Positions 32,254 through 39,414 of a stretch of 64,000 nt of DNA are shown here, piece by piece (the first letter of the stretch is position 1; the number at the start of each line of letters is the position of its first letter). Source of the stretch: Streptomyces sp. NRRL F-6492 (GTDB lineage Bacteria; Actinomycetota; Actinomycetes; Streptomycetales; Streptomycetaceae); NCBI RefSeq assembly GCF_001280125.1, contig NZ_LGEG01000046.1, positions 38,528 to 102,527 on the forward strand. The letters run 5' to 3'. Made by a program: the position numbers and the translations under genes. Under the pieces are notes generated by a model. That model was not told where the DNA came from and searched no databases. It saw only the letters and a list, made by a program, of their open reading frames with translations.

Positions 32254-32703
32254 ATGAACGTCGGTGACCTCGTCGAGGACTTCAGCCTGCCGGACGAGAC
32301 GGGCGCCCCGCGCTCCTTGACCGGGCTGCTGGCCGAAGGGCCGGTCGTCCTCTTCTTCTACCCGGCGGCGCTCACCCCGGGCTGCACCGCCGAGGCCTGT
32401 CATTTCCGTGACCTGGCGGCCGAGTTCCGTGCCGTCGGCGCGCTGCCCGTCGGGATCAGCTCCGACGGGGTGGAACGTCAGCAGGAGTTCGCCGAGCGGC
32501 ACTCCCTCGGGTATCCCCTGCTGTCCGATGTGGACGGCACCGTGCGGGAGCGGTTCGGCGTCAAGCGCGGGTTCTCGATCGCACCGACGAAGCGGGTCAC
32601 GTTCGTGATCGGTCAGGACCGGCGGGTGCGGGAGGTCGTGCGCAGCGAGCTGCGGATGAGCGCGCACGCGGACCGCGCGCTGGCCGCCCTGCGCGGCGCC
32701 TGA
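32254..32703 (+). CDS. bcp: peroxiredoxin, BCP/PrxQ type
   Basis: The protein has 149 residues. It carries FFYPAALTPGCTAEACHFRD with the peroxidatic Cys44 and a resolving Cys49 in the C-x4-C arrangement of atypical 2-Cys PrxQ. Downstream are GISSDGVERQQEFAERHSLGYPLLSDVDGTVRERFGV and VTFVIGQDRRVREVVRSE. It reduces hydroperoxides in the cytoplasm with thioredoxin. An inverted repeat GCCGCCGGAG/CTCCGGCGGC at 32204-32224 lies in its leader. Function by family is secure. Confidence 0.92.
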   Translation: MNVGDLVEDFSLPDETGAPRSLTGLLAEGPVVLFFYPAALTPGCTAEACHFRDLAAEFRAVGALPVGISSDGVERQQEFAERHSLGYPLLSDVDGTVRERFGVKRGFSIAPTKRVTFVIGQDRRVREVVRSELRMSAHADRALAALRGA

Positions 32704-32742
32704 GCCACGCCCGGTCCACGTCTCCATCCGACCACGGGGGCG

Positions 32743-32765
32743 GGCGGCCCGCACGGCGGGCCGCC
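32743..32765 (+). terminator. hairpin after the peroxiredoxin gene
   Basis: GGCGGCCCG (32743-32751) pairs with CGGGCCGCC (32757-32765) across 5 nt. Confidence 0.6.
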
Positions 32766-32852
32766 ACGACGTGCGGAGGTGCGGCACCTGGGTGAGACTC
32801 GCTGCAAAAGCCCGGCCTCTCGCCGGTCGGCGCCGGAACGGAGCGTGCAGGC

Positions 32853-33251
32853 ATGGACGACTACCCTCTGCTCAACCTCTTCTGGACCATGCTCTGGTTC
32901 TTCCTCTGGATCATGTGGTTGTTCCTGCTGTTCAAGGTGGTCACCGACATCTTCCGGGACCACGATCTGAACGGCTGGGCCAAGGCGGGCTGGTTGATCT
33001 TCTGCATCCTGCTCCCGTACCTCGGGGTGCTGGTCTACGTCATCGCCCGCGGCAAGGGCATGAGTCGGCGTGACGCCAAACAGGCGAAGGACAGCGAGGC
33101 CGCTTTCCAGGACTACATCCGCAAGGCCGCCGGGTCCGGGGAGGGCGGCGTGAGCGCCACGGACGAGCTGGCCCGGCTCGCGGAACTGAAGGACAAGGGC
33201 GCCATCACGGCGGAGGAGTTCGAGAAGGCGAAGACCAAGGTGCTGTCCTGA
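32853..33251 (+). CDS. membrane protein with PLDc_N and SHOCT domains
   Basis: The protein has 132 residues. Two membrane helices are clear: LFWTMLWFFLWIMWLFLLFKVV and AGWLIFCILLPYLGVLVYVIARG, with the PLDc_N-type DIFRDHDLNGWAKAGW between them. A short C-terminal SHOCT domain follows (TDELARLAELKDKGAITAEEFEKAKTKVLS). Such proteins are very common in Streptomyces. SHOCT is thought to mediate oligomerisation or regulation. The gene is monocistronic, bounded by strong hairpins on both sides. Confidence 0.88.
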   Translation: MDDYPLLNLFWTMLWFFLWIMWLFLLFKVVTDIFRDHDLNGWAKAGWLIFCILLPYLGVLVYVIARGKGMSRRDAKQAKDSEAAFQDYIRKAAGSGEGGVSATDELARLAELKDKGAITAEEFEKAKTKVLS

Positions 33252-33281
33252 GGTGCCGAGAAGGTGCGGGCGGCGCGACCT

Positions 33282-33323
33282 GCCGGGCCCGTAGGTCTCT
33301 CCCCGGAGATCTACGGGCCCGGC
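33282..33323 (+). terminator. very strong 18-bp hairpin
   Basis: GCCGGGCCCGTAG (33282-33294) pairs with CTACGGGCCCGGC (33311-33323). The stem extends inward through GTCTC/GAGAT with one G-U pair to a 6-nt loop. It ends the SHOCT-gene transcript before the nsrR promoter. Confidence 0.85.
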
Positions 33324-33361
33324 GGGCTGTCGGGATGCTGACCACATCACACCCCCTAAAT

Positions 33362-33390
33362 GCGTATCTGAAATACCGCTTTGATACGGT
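33362..33390 (+). promoter_or_regulatory. nsrR promoter with NsrR-like site
   Basis: TACGGT at 33385-33390 is a -10 box whose expected transcript start coincides with the GTG at 33397 (leaderless). GTATCTGAAATAC at 33364-33376 is an inverted repeat in the -35 region. Read on the minus strand it gives GGTATTTCAGATACGCATTTA, which shares GGTA-N-TAC and a following TATTT/CATTT with the element ahead of hmp. Confidence 0.6.
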
Positions 33391-33396
33391 CGGACC

Positions 33397-33840
33397 GTGA
33401 AGTTGACCAAGTTCACCGACCTGGCACTCCGCGCCGTAATGCGCCTGGCGGTCACCCCACAGGAGGAGTCCGTCACCACGCGCGAGGTGGCGGAGTCGAT
33501 GGACGTGCCGTACACCCACATGGCGAAGGTGATCACCCGGCTCCAGCACCTCGGCGTGGTCGAGGCGCGACGCGGGCGCGGCGGCGGGCTCGTCCTGACG
33601 GAGCTGGGCCGGCGCTCATCGGTGGGCTGGCTGACCCGCACCCTGGAAGGCGAGGAGGAGGTCGTCGCCTGCGAGGGCGACCCGCCCTGCCCGCTCAGGT
33701 CCGCCTGTCGGCTCCGAGGGGCGCTCCGCGAGGCGCAGGAGGCGTTCTACCGCGCGCTCGACCCGCTGACCGTGGCGGAACTCGTGTCCTCACCGACCGG
33801 TCCGCTCCTCCTCTCCCTCTCCCCCCGCCCCACCCCCTGA
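33397..33840 (+). CDS. nsrR: Rrf2-family nitric-oxide sensor repressor NsrR
   Basis: The protein has 147 residues. The N-terminus MKLTKFTDLALRAVMRLAV carries Asp8, the unusual fourth ligand of the [4Fe-4S] cluster in Streptomyces NsrR. The three Cys ligands lie in ACEGDPPCPLRSAC with C-x5-C-x5-C spacing. The winged helix includes TTREVAESMDVPYTHMAKVITRLQHLGVVEARRGRGGGLVLT. NsrR in this genus represses itself and hmp-type flavohaemoglobin genes, and releases DNA when NO attacks the cluster. The gene directly precedes hmp, as expected. Confidence 0.93.
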   Translation: MKLTKFTDLALRAVMRLAVTPQEESVTTREVAESMDVPYTHMAKVITRLQHLGVVEARRGRGGGLVLTELGRRSSVGWLTRTLEGEEEVVACEGDPPCPLRSACRLRGALREAQEAFYRALDPLTVAELVSSPTGPLLLSLSPRPTP

Positions 33841-33891
33841 CCGCACTCCCCGACCGCACGCATCGCAGGGCGTGCGCCTCCCTTCGCCCTT

Positions 33892-33913
33892 AAATAGGTA
33901 AATGATCTACCAG
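33892..33913 (+). promoter_or_regulatory. candidate NsrR operator ahead of hmp
   Basis: GGTA (33897-33900), AATGATC and TACC (33908-33911) form an inverted repeat within AAATAGGTAAATGATCTACC. It is preceded by TTAAAT and lies 13 bp before the hmp start. It resembles the element upstream of nsrR. Confidence 0.6.
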
Positions 33914-33925
33914 TTTGGAGTTCCC

Positions 33926-35113
33926 ATGCTGTCCGAGCAGGCCGTCCCTGTCGTCCGCGCCACCCTGCCCGCCGTCGGCGGCGCCCTGGACCGAATCACC
34001 GAGCGCTTCTACGGGCGTCTCTTCGCCGCCCACCCCGAGCTCCTGCGCGACCTGTTCAACCGGGGCAACCAGGCCAACGGCGATCAGCGGAAGGCGCTCG
34101 CCGGCTCCATAGCCGCCTTCGCCGTGGCCCTGCTGGAGCACCCGGGCCGGCGCCCCGACGCGATGCTGTCGCGGATCGCGCACAAGCACGCCTCGCTCGG
34201 GGTCGCCTCGAACCAGTACAAGGTCGTGCACGAGCACCTCTTCGCCGCGATCGTGGAGGTCCTCGGCGACGCGGTGACGCCCGAGGTCGCGCGCGCCTGG
34301 GACGAGGTGTACTGGCTGATGGCCAACGCCCTCGTCGCCGTGGAGGCCCGCCTCCACCAGGAGTCAGGCGTCACCGAGGGCCAGGTCTGGCGGCCGATGG
34401 AGATCGCCGAGCGACGGGAGGAGACGGCCGACACGGTCTCGTTCCTCCTGCGCCCCTCGGACGGGAGCCCCACAGCCGCGTTCCGGCCGGGCCAGTACGT
34501 GAGCGTCCGGGTCGCCCTGCCCGACGGAGCCCGGCAGATCCGCCAGTACAGCCTCTCCTCCGCCCCGGGGCGCCCGCAGTGGCGGATCACGGTGAAGCGG
34601 GTCGACGGCGACCCGGCGGGCGAGGTCTCGTCCTGGCTGCACGCCCATGCCCGCGAGGGGGACACGGTGGAGGTGTCGGCTCCGTTCGGCGATCTGGTCC
34701 TGCCCGCGGGCGACGGCCCCCTGCTGCTCGCCTCCGCCGGAATCGGCAGCACCCCGATGCTGGCGATGCTCGACCACCTCGTGAACACCGGATCGACCCG
34801 CCCCGTCGTGGTCGCGCACGCCGACCGTGCTCCCTCGACCCACGCGCACGCCGCCGAACTGCGGCGCCTCGTGGACGCGCTGCCACAGGGAACCCTGCAC
34901 CTCTGGTACGAGGAGCCCGGCGACTCCGGCGCCCGGCCGGGCCGCGCGGACGTCACCGCGCTCGACCTGCCGACGGGCATGACCGCGTACCTCTGCGGAC
35001 CGCTGCCCTTCCTGCGCGCCGTGCGCGGCGACCTCCTCGGCCGGGGCACCGCCGCGGCCGACATCCACTACGAGGTGTTCGGCCCCGACCTGTGGCTGGG
35101 CACCGAAGGCTGA
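33926..35113 (+). CDS. hmp: flavohaemoglobin, NO dioxygenase
   Basis: The protein has 395 residues in three domains. The globin (1-138) has MLSEQAVPVVRATLPAVGGALDRITERFYGRLF and the proximal His in MLSRIAHKHASLGV. The FAD domain (about 145-250) has RPGQYVSVRVALPDG and RQYSLSSAPG. The NAD domain (250-395) has LLLASAGIGSTPMLAMLDHL, YLCGPLPFLRAV and HYEVFGPDLW. It converts NO with O2 and NAD(P)H to nitrate. The ATG at 33926 has GGAG 5 nt upstream; an earlier in-frame ATG at 33902 lies inside the operator and is rejected. Control by NsrR is expected. Confidence 0.95.
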   Translation: MLSEQAVPVVRATLPAVGGALDRITERFYGRLFAAHPELLRDLFNRGNQANGDQRKALAGSIAAFAVALLEHPGRRPDAMLSRIAHKHASLGVASNQYKVVHEHLFAAIVEVLGDAVTPEVARAWDEVYWLMANALVAVEARLHQESGVTEGQVWRPMEIAERREETADTVSFLLRPSDGSPTAAFRPGQYVSVRVALPDGARQIRQYSLSSAPGRPQWRITVKRVDGDPAGEVSSWLHAHAREGDTVEVSAPFGDLVLPAGDGPLLLASAGIGSTPMLAMLDHLVNTGSTRPVVVAHADRAPSTHAHAAELRRLVDALPQGTLHLWYEEPGDSGARPGRADVTALDLPTGMTAYLCGPLPFLRAVRGDLLGRGTAAADIHYEVFGPDLWLGTEG

Positions 35114-35248
35114 CCCACCCTCTTCCACCCGAACTTCCTTCGATCTCCAAGCAGCATGGCGTTACTGCTACGGATACTGCATAGTGAGGTGCCATATCGG
35201 CCTCGCATTCAGCGGGTCCGGGAGGATCGGACGGAAGCGGCGGAGACA

Positions 35249-36016
35249 ATGGGGTCGTTCGGGTCGGCAGACGGCGGTCGCGGTGCCGGGCGGCCGGTGC
35301 GCGGGATCGCCCTCGACATCGGCAGCTCCCGGACCCGCGCCTGGACGCCGGGGGCGGGCGTCTTCGCGGACGTGCCGAGCGGCCCGGTGCGGCGCGGCCG
35401 CGTGACCGACGCGGAATCCCAGCTCCGGCTGTTGCGGCGCCTGACGGCCGCGGCACCGGGCGGAGACGGTCACGACACCGTCGTGATGCTGACCCACCCG
35501 GTGCTCGCCGGCCGGGAGGAGCGGGAGGCGGTGAAGCGGGTGGTGGACGGTCTCGGCGCGGTGCGGGTCTTCGCCGTGGACAGCGCCCGCGCCGCGGCGG
35601 CCCACGCCGCCCCGCCCGGCGACGGCCCGCTGCTCGTGGTCGACCTCGGCGCGCAGTTGACCGAGGTCACGCTCGTCGTGGACGGCCTCGTCGTGGACGC
35701 CCGGCTCGCCGAGGTCGGTCTCGACGACCTGCCGGATTCGGGGAGCGCCTCGGACGCGGTCGCCGGGACGGCCGCCGACCTGGTGAGCGACCTGTGGCGG
35801 CGCGACCGCACGGGCGCCGTGCGCGGCGCTCTGCGCCGGGGCGTCCTGGTGGCGGGTGGCGGCGCCCTCCGTCTCGACGTGACCGGTCGGCTGGCCCATC
35901 TTCTCCGCGCCCGCCTCCGCCTGGCCAACGACCCGTCGACCAGTGCCGTCCGGGGCGCGGGCCTGATGCTCGCCTCCGCCCTCCGCCACCCGACCGCCTC
36001 CCCCGCCCGGCTCTGA
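35249..36016 (+). CDS. mbl: short MreB-like (Mbl-type) actin-family protein
   Basis: The protein has 255 residues, about 90 fewer than MreB. Actin-fold nucleotide motifs are present: phosphate 1 GIALDIGSSRTRAWTPG (about 15-31), phosphate 2 LLVVDLGAQLTEVTLVVDG and adenosine-side GVLVAGGGALRLDVTGRLAHLL. The middle VVMLTHPVLAGREEREAVKRVVDGLGAVRVFAVDSARAAAAH fits the MreB connect region. The missing part corresponds to a subdomain also reduced in the Streptomyces Mbl paralogue, which acts in spore-wall assembly. The stop codon lies in the first unit of a 16-bp tandem repeat. Confidence 0.8.
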   Translation: MGSFGSADGGRGAGRPVRGIALDIGSSRTRAWTPGAGVFADVPSGPVRRGRVTDAESQLRLLRRLTAAAPGGDGHDTVVMLTHPVLAGREEREAVKRVVDGLGAVRVFAVDSARAAAAHAAPPGDGPLLVVDLGAQLTEVTLVVDGLVVDARLAEVGLDDLPDSGSASDAVAGTAADLVSDLWRRDRTGAVRGALRRGVLVAGGGALRLDVTGRLAHLLRARLRLANDPSTSAVRGAGLMLASALRHPTASPARL

Positions 36017-36088
36017 CGCCGGGCGGCTCTGACGCCGGGCGGCTCTGACGCCGGGCGGCTCTGACACCGGGCGGCTCTGACACCGGCA
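36009..36088 (+). repeat. five 16-bp tandem repeats across the mbl stop codon
   Basis: The unit GGCTCTGACGCCGGGC is repeated at 36009, 36025, 36041, 36057 and 36073. The last two have CACC for CGCC and the fifth ends in CA. Because the first unit contains the TGA of mbl, each unit carries a potential stop in a different frame. No spacer DNA is present, so it is a minisatellite and not a CRISPR. Confidence 0.95.
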
Positions 36089-36154
36089 GGGGGCGGAGAC
36101 GTCCGGGCGACGAAGAGCCGGTCGGCGAGCCGGGGCTTGGACGGTCCAGGGCTC

Positions 36155-36218
36155 AGGTCGTCCGGGGCGGAGGTCGTCTGGGGGCGGAGGTCGTCGGGAC
36201 GGAGATCGTCCGGGGGCG
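36155..36218 (+). repeat. four degenerate 15-17-bp repeats
   Basis: Units beginning AGGTCGTC or AGATCGTC at 36155, 36171, 36188 and 36203 are each followed by a G-run and a terminal GG. They lie between mbl and the convergent I36 gene, just after the 16-bp array. Confidence 0.85.
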
Positions 36219-36230
36219 AGACCGGCGGGG

Positions 36231-36602
36231 TCAGCAGCCGGTCGCCCAGATGTGGGAGTCGCCGCGGTCGTTGGCCGCGCCGTTGTAGCCGACCTCCTGG
36301 CCTGGGGCGAGGCAGATCGTCATGCCGCCGCCCTGCCAGGCGTTCTCGTAGACGCGGACGTGGTCCTTGATGCCGGGGCCGGAGATGCCGTGGTTGGCCC
36401 AGGAGGAGTCGGTGTCGGAGATCCAGCTCTCCCACCAGCCGTCGTCCCCGCTCCAGTTGGCGCGCTGGCCGCCGAAGTCGGCTTCCTGCCAGACGCAGAA
36501 GTTGCCGCTGGGGCATTCGGCTGCTCCGGCGGATGAGGCGAGGGCGAGGCCGGTGGTGGCGGCGAGCAGAGCCGCGGCGGCGGCGGTGAGGATTCGCTTC
36601 AC
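36231..36602 (-). CDS. secreted peptidase inhibitor, I36 family
   Basis: The protein has 123 residues. The signal peptide VKRILTAAAAALLAATTGLALASSAGA is followed by a mature domain beginning ECPSGNFCVWQEADFGGQRANWSGDDGWW. Four Cys (CPSGNFC, TICLAPG and the terminal ATGC) fit two disulfides. The fold is the beta/gamma-crystallin-like one of the Streptomyces metalloprotease inhibitor. It acts outside the cell, perhaps protecting the wall or inhibiting metalloproteases. The GTG at 36602 overlaps the preceding lipoprotein stop by 4 nt, which decides this start despite a weak ribosome-binding site. Confidence 0.85.
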   Translation of the reverse strand: MKRILTAAAAALLAATTGLALASSAGAAECPSGNFCVWQEADFGGQRANWSGDDGWWESWISDTDSSWANHGISGPGIKDHVRVYENAWQGGGMTICLAPGQEVGYNGAANDRGDSHIWATGC

Positions 36603-37330
36603 GGGAGGGTGTGGCCTTTCTGCGGGTGGGGCGGGTGGGGCGGGTGCGTGGGTGCGGGCAGTTCGGCTGCCCGCAGCAGCGCGCGGTCGCGCAGCTGTCG
36701 GTATGCGGTGAGTTCGTCGCGGTGCAGGGTGCGCACGGTGGCCAGCTCGGCGGCCTCCAGCCGCGCGCGTACGGCGTCGAGTCCGGTCTCGCGGGCACAA
36801 CGGGTGGCGACGGCCGGATCGGGACGGTAGGGGCGGGGTCGGCCCGGTGGGGCCGCGCACTCGGTCCAGCGGGCGAGGGCCGCACGGTGGGCGGGGTCGG
36901 CGCGCATCCGGTCCTGGGCCTCGGCACGGAGGTTGTCGACGGTGACCTGGACGCGGAACCAGCGGTGCTGGTCGCCGTAGAGCCGGTGGCGGGCGGTGGC
37001 GAGGCAGCCGTCCGTGTGGGCGGTGACGGTGGCGCCCGTCGCGAGGGTGACGGAGAGTTCACGGGGTCCGGCGCCGAAGAGCGCCGTCCGGAAGGCGCGG
37101 TCCTCGTCCGGGGCGCGGGGCCTGGCCGTGGGGGTGAGGCCCCGGGCGCTCAGGCAGTCGGCCACGAGACGGCGCTCGGCGGCCCCGAGGAGCGCGTCCC
37201 GGGCCGCCTCGGTGGTCGGGGAGCCGGGCGCCGCGGGCGCTCCGGCCTCGACGGTGGCGCAGCCGGCGAGCAGGAGGGAGGCGGTGGCCGTCACGAGGGC
37301 GTGCCGGGTGCGCGAGGCGGCGCGGAGCAT
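36599..37330 (-). CDS. lipoprotein of unknown function
   Basis: The protein has 243 residues. The signal ends in a lipobox, TASLLLAGC, so it is probably lipid-anchored at the outer face of the membrane. The mature part is charged and helical (LLGAAERRLVADCLSARGLTP, RFRVQVTVDNLRAEAQDRMRADPAHRAALARWTECAAPPGRP, LEAAELATVRTLHRDELTAYRQLRDRALLRAAEL) with several Cys. I do not recognise the family. Its stop overlaps the start of the I36 inhibitor (GTGA), so the two are co-translated and may work together at the cell surface. Confidence 0.78.
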   Translation of the reverse strand: MLRAASRTRHALVTATASLLLAGCATVEAGAPAAPGSPTTEAARDALLGAAERRLVADCLSARGLTPTARPRAPDEDRAFRTALFGAGPRELSVTLATGATVTAHTDGCLATARHRLYGDQHRWFRVQVTVDNLRAEAQDRMRADPAHRAALARWTECAAPPGRPRPYRPDPAVATRCARETGLDAVRARLEAAELATVRTLHRDELTAYRQLRDRALLRAAELPAPTHPPHPPHPQKGHTLP

Positions 37331-37797
37331 GGGGTCCCCCTTTGATCGTCCCTGTTCGGAGGGCCGGTGGAGGGTCGTGCCACCGGCTCGGGGTGATCAT
37401 TTCCCGGGGGTTGGGCCGCCATTCCGAGGCTCACTCGAACGAGTCGAACGCGCCGGTGTGCGCGCCCCTCGGGCGCCCGTCAGACACCTCTCGGACACCT
37501 CTCGGACGCCTCTCGGACGCCGTGGACGCGCCACGATCGGAAGGAGTGAAAGAGAGGCAGGGGCGACGGAGCGGGAACGACAGAGCCCCGGTTGGACGGG
37601 GGATTCCAACCGGGGCCGATCGCCGTGACGGGCGAAGGGCGGTCACCTCTGGGGGGGGAACCTGGGGACCGGGCCCCTTCGCCGTCACATACGTATGAAC
37701 GGTAAACCTTTCCCGAATGTTCCGAGAGTTCCCGAGTGGGCGATGTGAGCCACCTCACCCCATTTCGGTGAAGCATCGCCCATCTCGGCGAAAGCCG
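37331..37797. other. 467-bp gap with an 11-bp tandem repeat and no gene
   Basis: Units of CGGACACCTCT or CGGACGCCTCT run from 37481 to about 37521 (three full units and a partial). The rest is intergenic: a purine-rich stretch with AAGGAGTGAAAGAGAGG near 37541, a G-run at 37653, and an A+T-richer part near 37690-37790 that probably holds promoters. I see no open frame with convincing codon use and no structured RNA. Confidence 0.6.
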
Positions 37798-38583
37798 TCA
37801 GTCCTTCTCGGGGCGGTAGACGGTTCCGGGCTCCGCCTTGCCGGGGGCGAGGAGTTCCGGCACGGTCACGAAGGTGAAGCCCCGCCGCTTGAGCTCGTCG
37901 ATGATCGGGGCAACGGCAGGGACCGTGCCGTCGTAGATGTCGTGGAGCAGGATGATCCCGTCGCCGTGGGCCTGTTCGAGGACGCGCTGCTCGATGAGGG
38001 CCGAGTCGTCGGTCGAGTAGTCCTTGGCCGTGACGCTCCAGAGGATCTGGGCGAGGCCGAGCTCCCGGCTGACCTCGGACACGGTGTCGTCGGTGCGGCC
38101 CTGCGGGGGACGCATCAGGGTGGGCTTCCGGCCGGTGATCTTCTCGACGGCGTCCTGGGTGCGCGACAGCTCCTCGCGGACCTCGGAGGCGTCGAGGTCC
38201 GTCAGGATCCGGTGCGTCCAGGTGTGGTTGGCGACCTCGTGGCCCTCGTCGGCTATGCGCTTGACCACCTGGGGGTAGCGGTCGACGTGCTTGCTGCCGA
38301 GCAGGAAGAAGGTGGCGGGGACCTGCTTCTCCTTGAGGATGTCGAGGAGCCTGGGGGTGTCCTTGCCCGGCCCCGCGTCGAAGGTCAGCGCGATGCACTT
38401 GGCTTCGGCGCAGTCCACGCGGCGGCCCGCGCCGCCCGGCTTGTCGTCCGATCCGGCCTCCTTCCGCGCCTCCTGGGGGGTGAGCGGGTCGACGCCGCAG
38501 CCGCTCAGCGTCATCATCAGCGACGCGGCGGCCAGCAGGGCGACGGCGGTCCCCCCGCGTCGGCGCAGCCTGGATCGGAACAT
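37798..38583 (-). CDS. NodB-type polysaccharide deacetylase, lipoprotein
   Basis: The protein has 261 residues. The signal ends in LMMTLSGCG (lipobox), predicting a lipid anchor. The NodB domain (60-255) has motif 1 TFDAGPG, with Asp where the catalytic TFDDG usually has two Asp. Motif 2 is HTWTH, motif 3 RPPQGRTDD, motif 4 a Trp/Asp pair in LWSVTAKDY and motif 5 ILLHDIYDG. The enzyme probably removes N-acetyl groups from peptidoglycan or another surface glycan. The change of the second Asp to Ala in motif 1 is shared by some active Streptomyces homologues and is worth noting. Confidence 0.9.
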   Translation of the reverse strand: MFRSRLRRRGGTAVALLAAASLMMTLSGCGVDPLTPQEARKEAGSDDKPGGAGRRVDCAEAKCIALTFDAGPGKDTPRLLDILKEKQVPATFFLLGSKHVDRYPQVVKRIADEGHEVANHTWTHRILTDLDASEVREELSRTQDAVEKITGRKPTLMRPPQGRTDDTVSEVSRELGLAQILWSVTAKDYSTDDSALIEQRVLEQAHGDGIILLHDIYDGTVPAVAPIIDELKRRGFTFVTVPELLAPGKAEPGTVYRPEKD

Positions 38584-38824
38584 GACGGAACCCGCTTTCC
38601 CCGGTGACGTTCGGCAAGGCCGCGGCCATCGCCTGGTCAGGGCGGGCCGTACGACCGAACATGCACACTACACAGGGTGTATACCGGGGACGGCGGTGGG
38701 GTCGAAGGCCCGTTCACGGGCGCGCGAGAGCCCGGGAGCGCCCGTCCGCGTCTCCCGGGGTGTCCTGATGACGGCGTCTCCCGCGACGGCGCCTCCTACG
38801 GCGGCGTCCTGCGGCGCCCGTCGC

Positions 38825-39202
38825 TCAGCGGGAGGCGAGCAGCAGGCGTGCCTCCGTCTCCTGGTCGCCGGAGACCGTGTGCCGGGTCTGGACGTCGAAG
38901 CCGATGGCCAGGACCTTCTCGACCTCGTCGACGGCGTGGTAGCCGCCGGTGAGCGTGACGCCGACCAGGGCGGACAGATGGGTGGGAGACACCTCCCGGT
39001 GTTCCCCTCCGGCCGTGTCGAAGGTGGCGGTCCAGACGGTGGGGGACGGTCCCGTCGCCGCCTGCGGGCCGGACGTCGTCACGTCCTCCAGCCGGTAGAC
39101 CGCGTCGAGGACGTCGAAGACGGCCTGGGCGTCCTCCCTGCCGCAGTCGCTCAACTGGACGGTGACGTCGGTGTCGATGTGCAGGTCGTACACGTCGCTC
39201 AT
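38825..39202 (-). CDS. hypothetical protein, 125 aa
   Basis: I do not recognise the family. The protein starts MSDVYDLHIDTDVTVQLSDCGREDAQAVFDVLDAVYRLEDV and continues as an alternating beta/alpha protein (SPTVWTATFDTAGG, VGVTLTGGYHAVDEVEKVLAIGFDVQ). This order is like small ferredoxin-like or immunity proteins. GAGGAG directly abuts the ATG at 39202, so the GTG three codons later (39193) may be the real start. It lies alone between the deacetylase and the DUF6397 gene. Confidence 0.6.
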   Translation of the reverse strand: MSDVYDLHIDTDVTVQLSDCGREDAQAVFDVLDAVYRLEDVTTSGPQAATGPSPTVWTATFDTAGGEHREVSPTHLSALVGVTLTGGYHAVDEVEKVLAIGFDVQTRHTVSGDQETEARLLLASR

Positions 39203-39414
39203 CTCCTCACGGCCCCCCAGTCGCCGGTGACACCTCGCGCTCCTCGTGCCGGGCACTCGTCGCGCCACCTCTCCAGCATCCCTCCGGGGCCGCCGCACCG
39301 CGAGGGGCGCCGCCGGGCGCTCGACAACGCCCGGCGATCTCCGCGACGGCCCGCCGTCCCGCCCCTCCCCGGTCGGGACTGGCATCAGGGCCCCTCCCCC
39401 GGTCGGGACCGGCA

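Noticed and set aside
36009..36218. CRISPR array
   Set aside because: Repeat units are 15-17 bp and directly adjacent with no unique spacers, and no cas genes are near.
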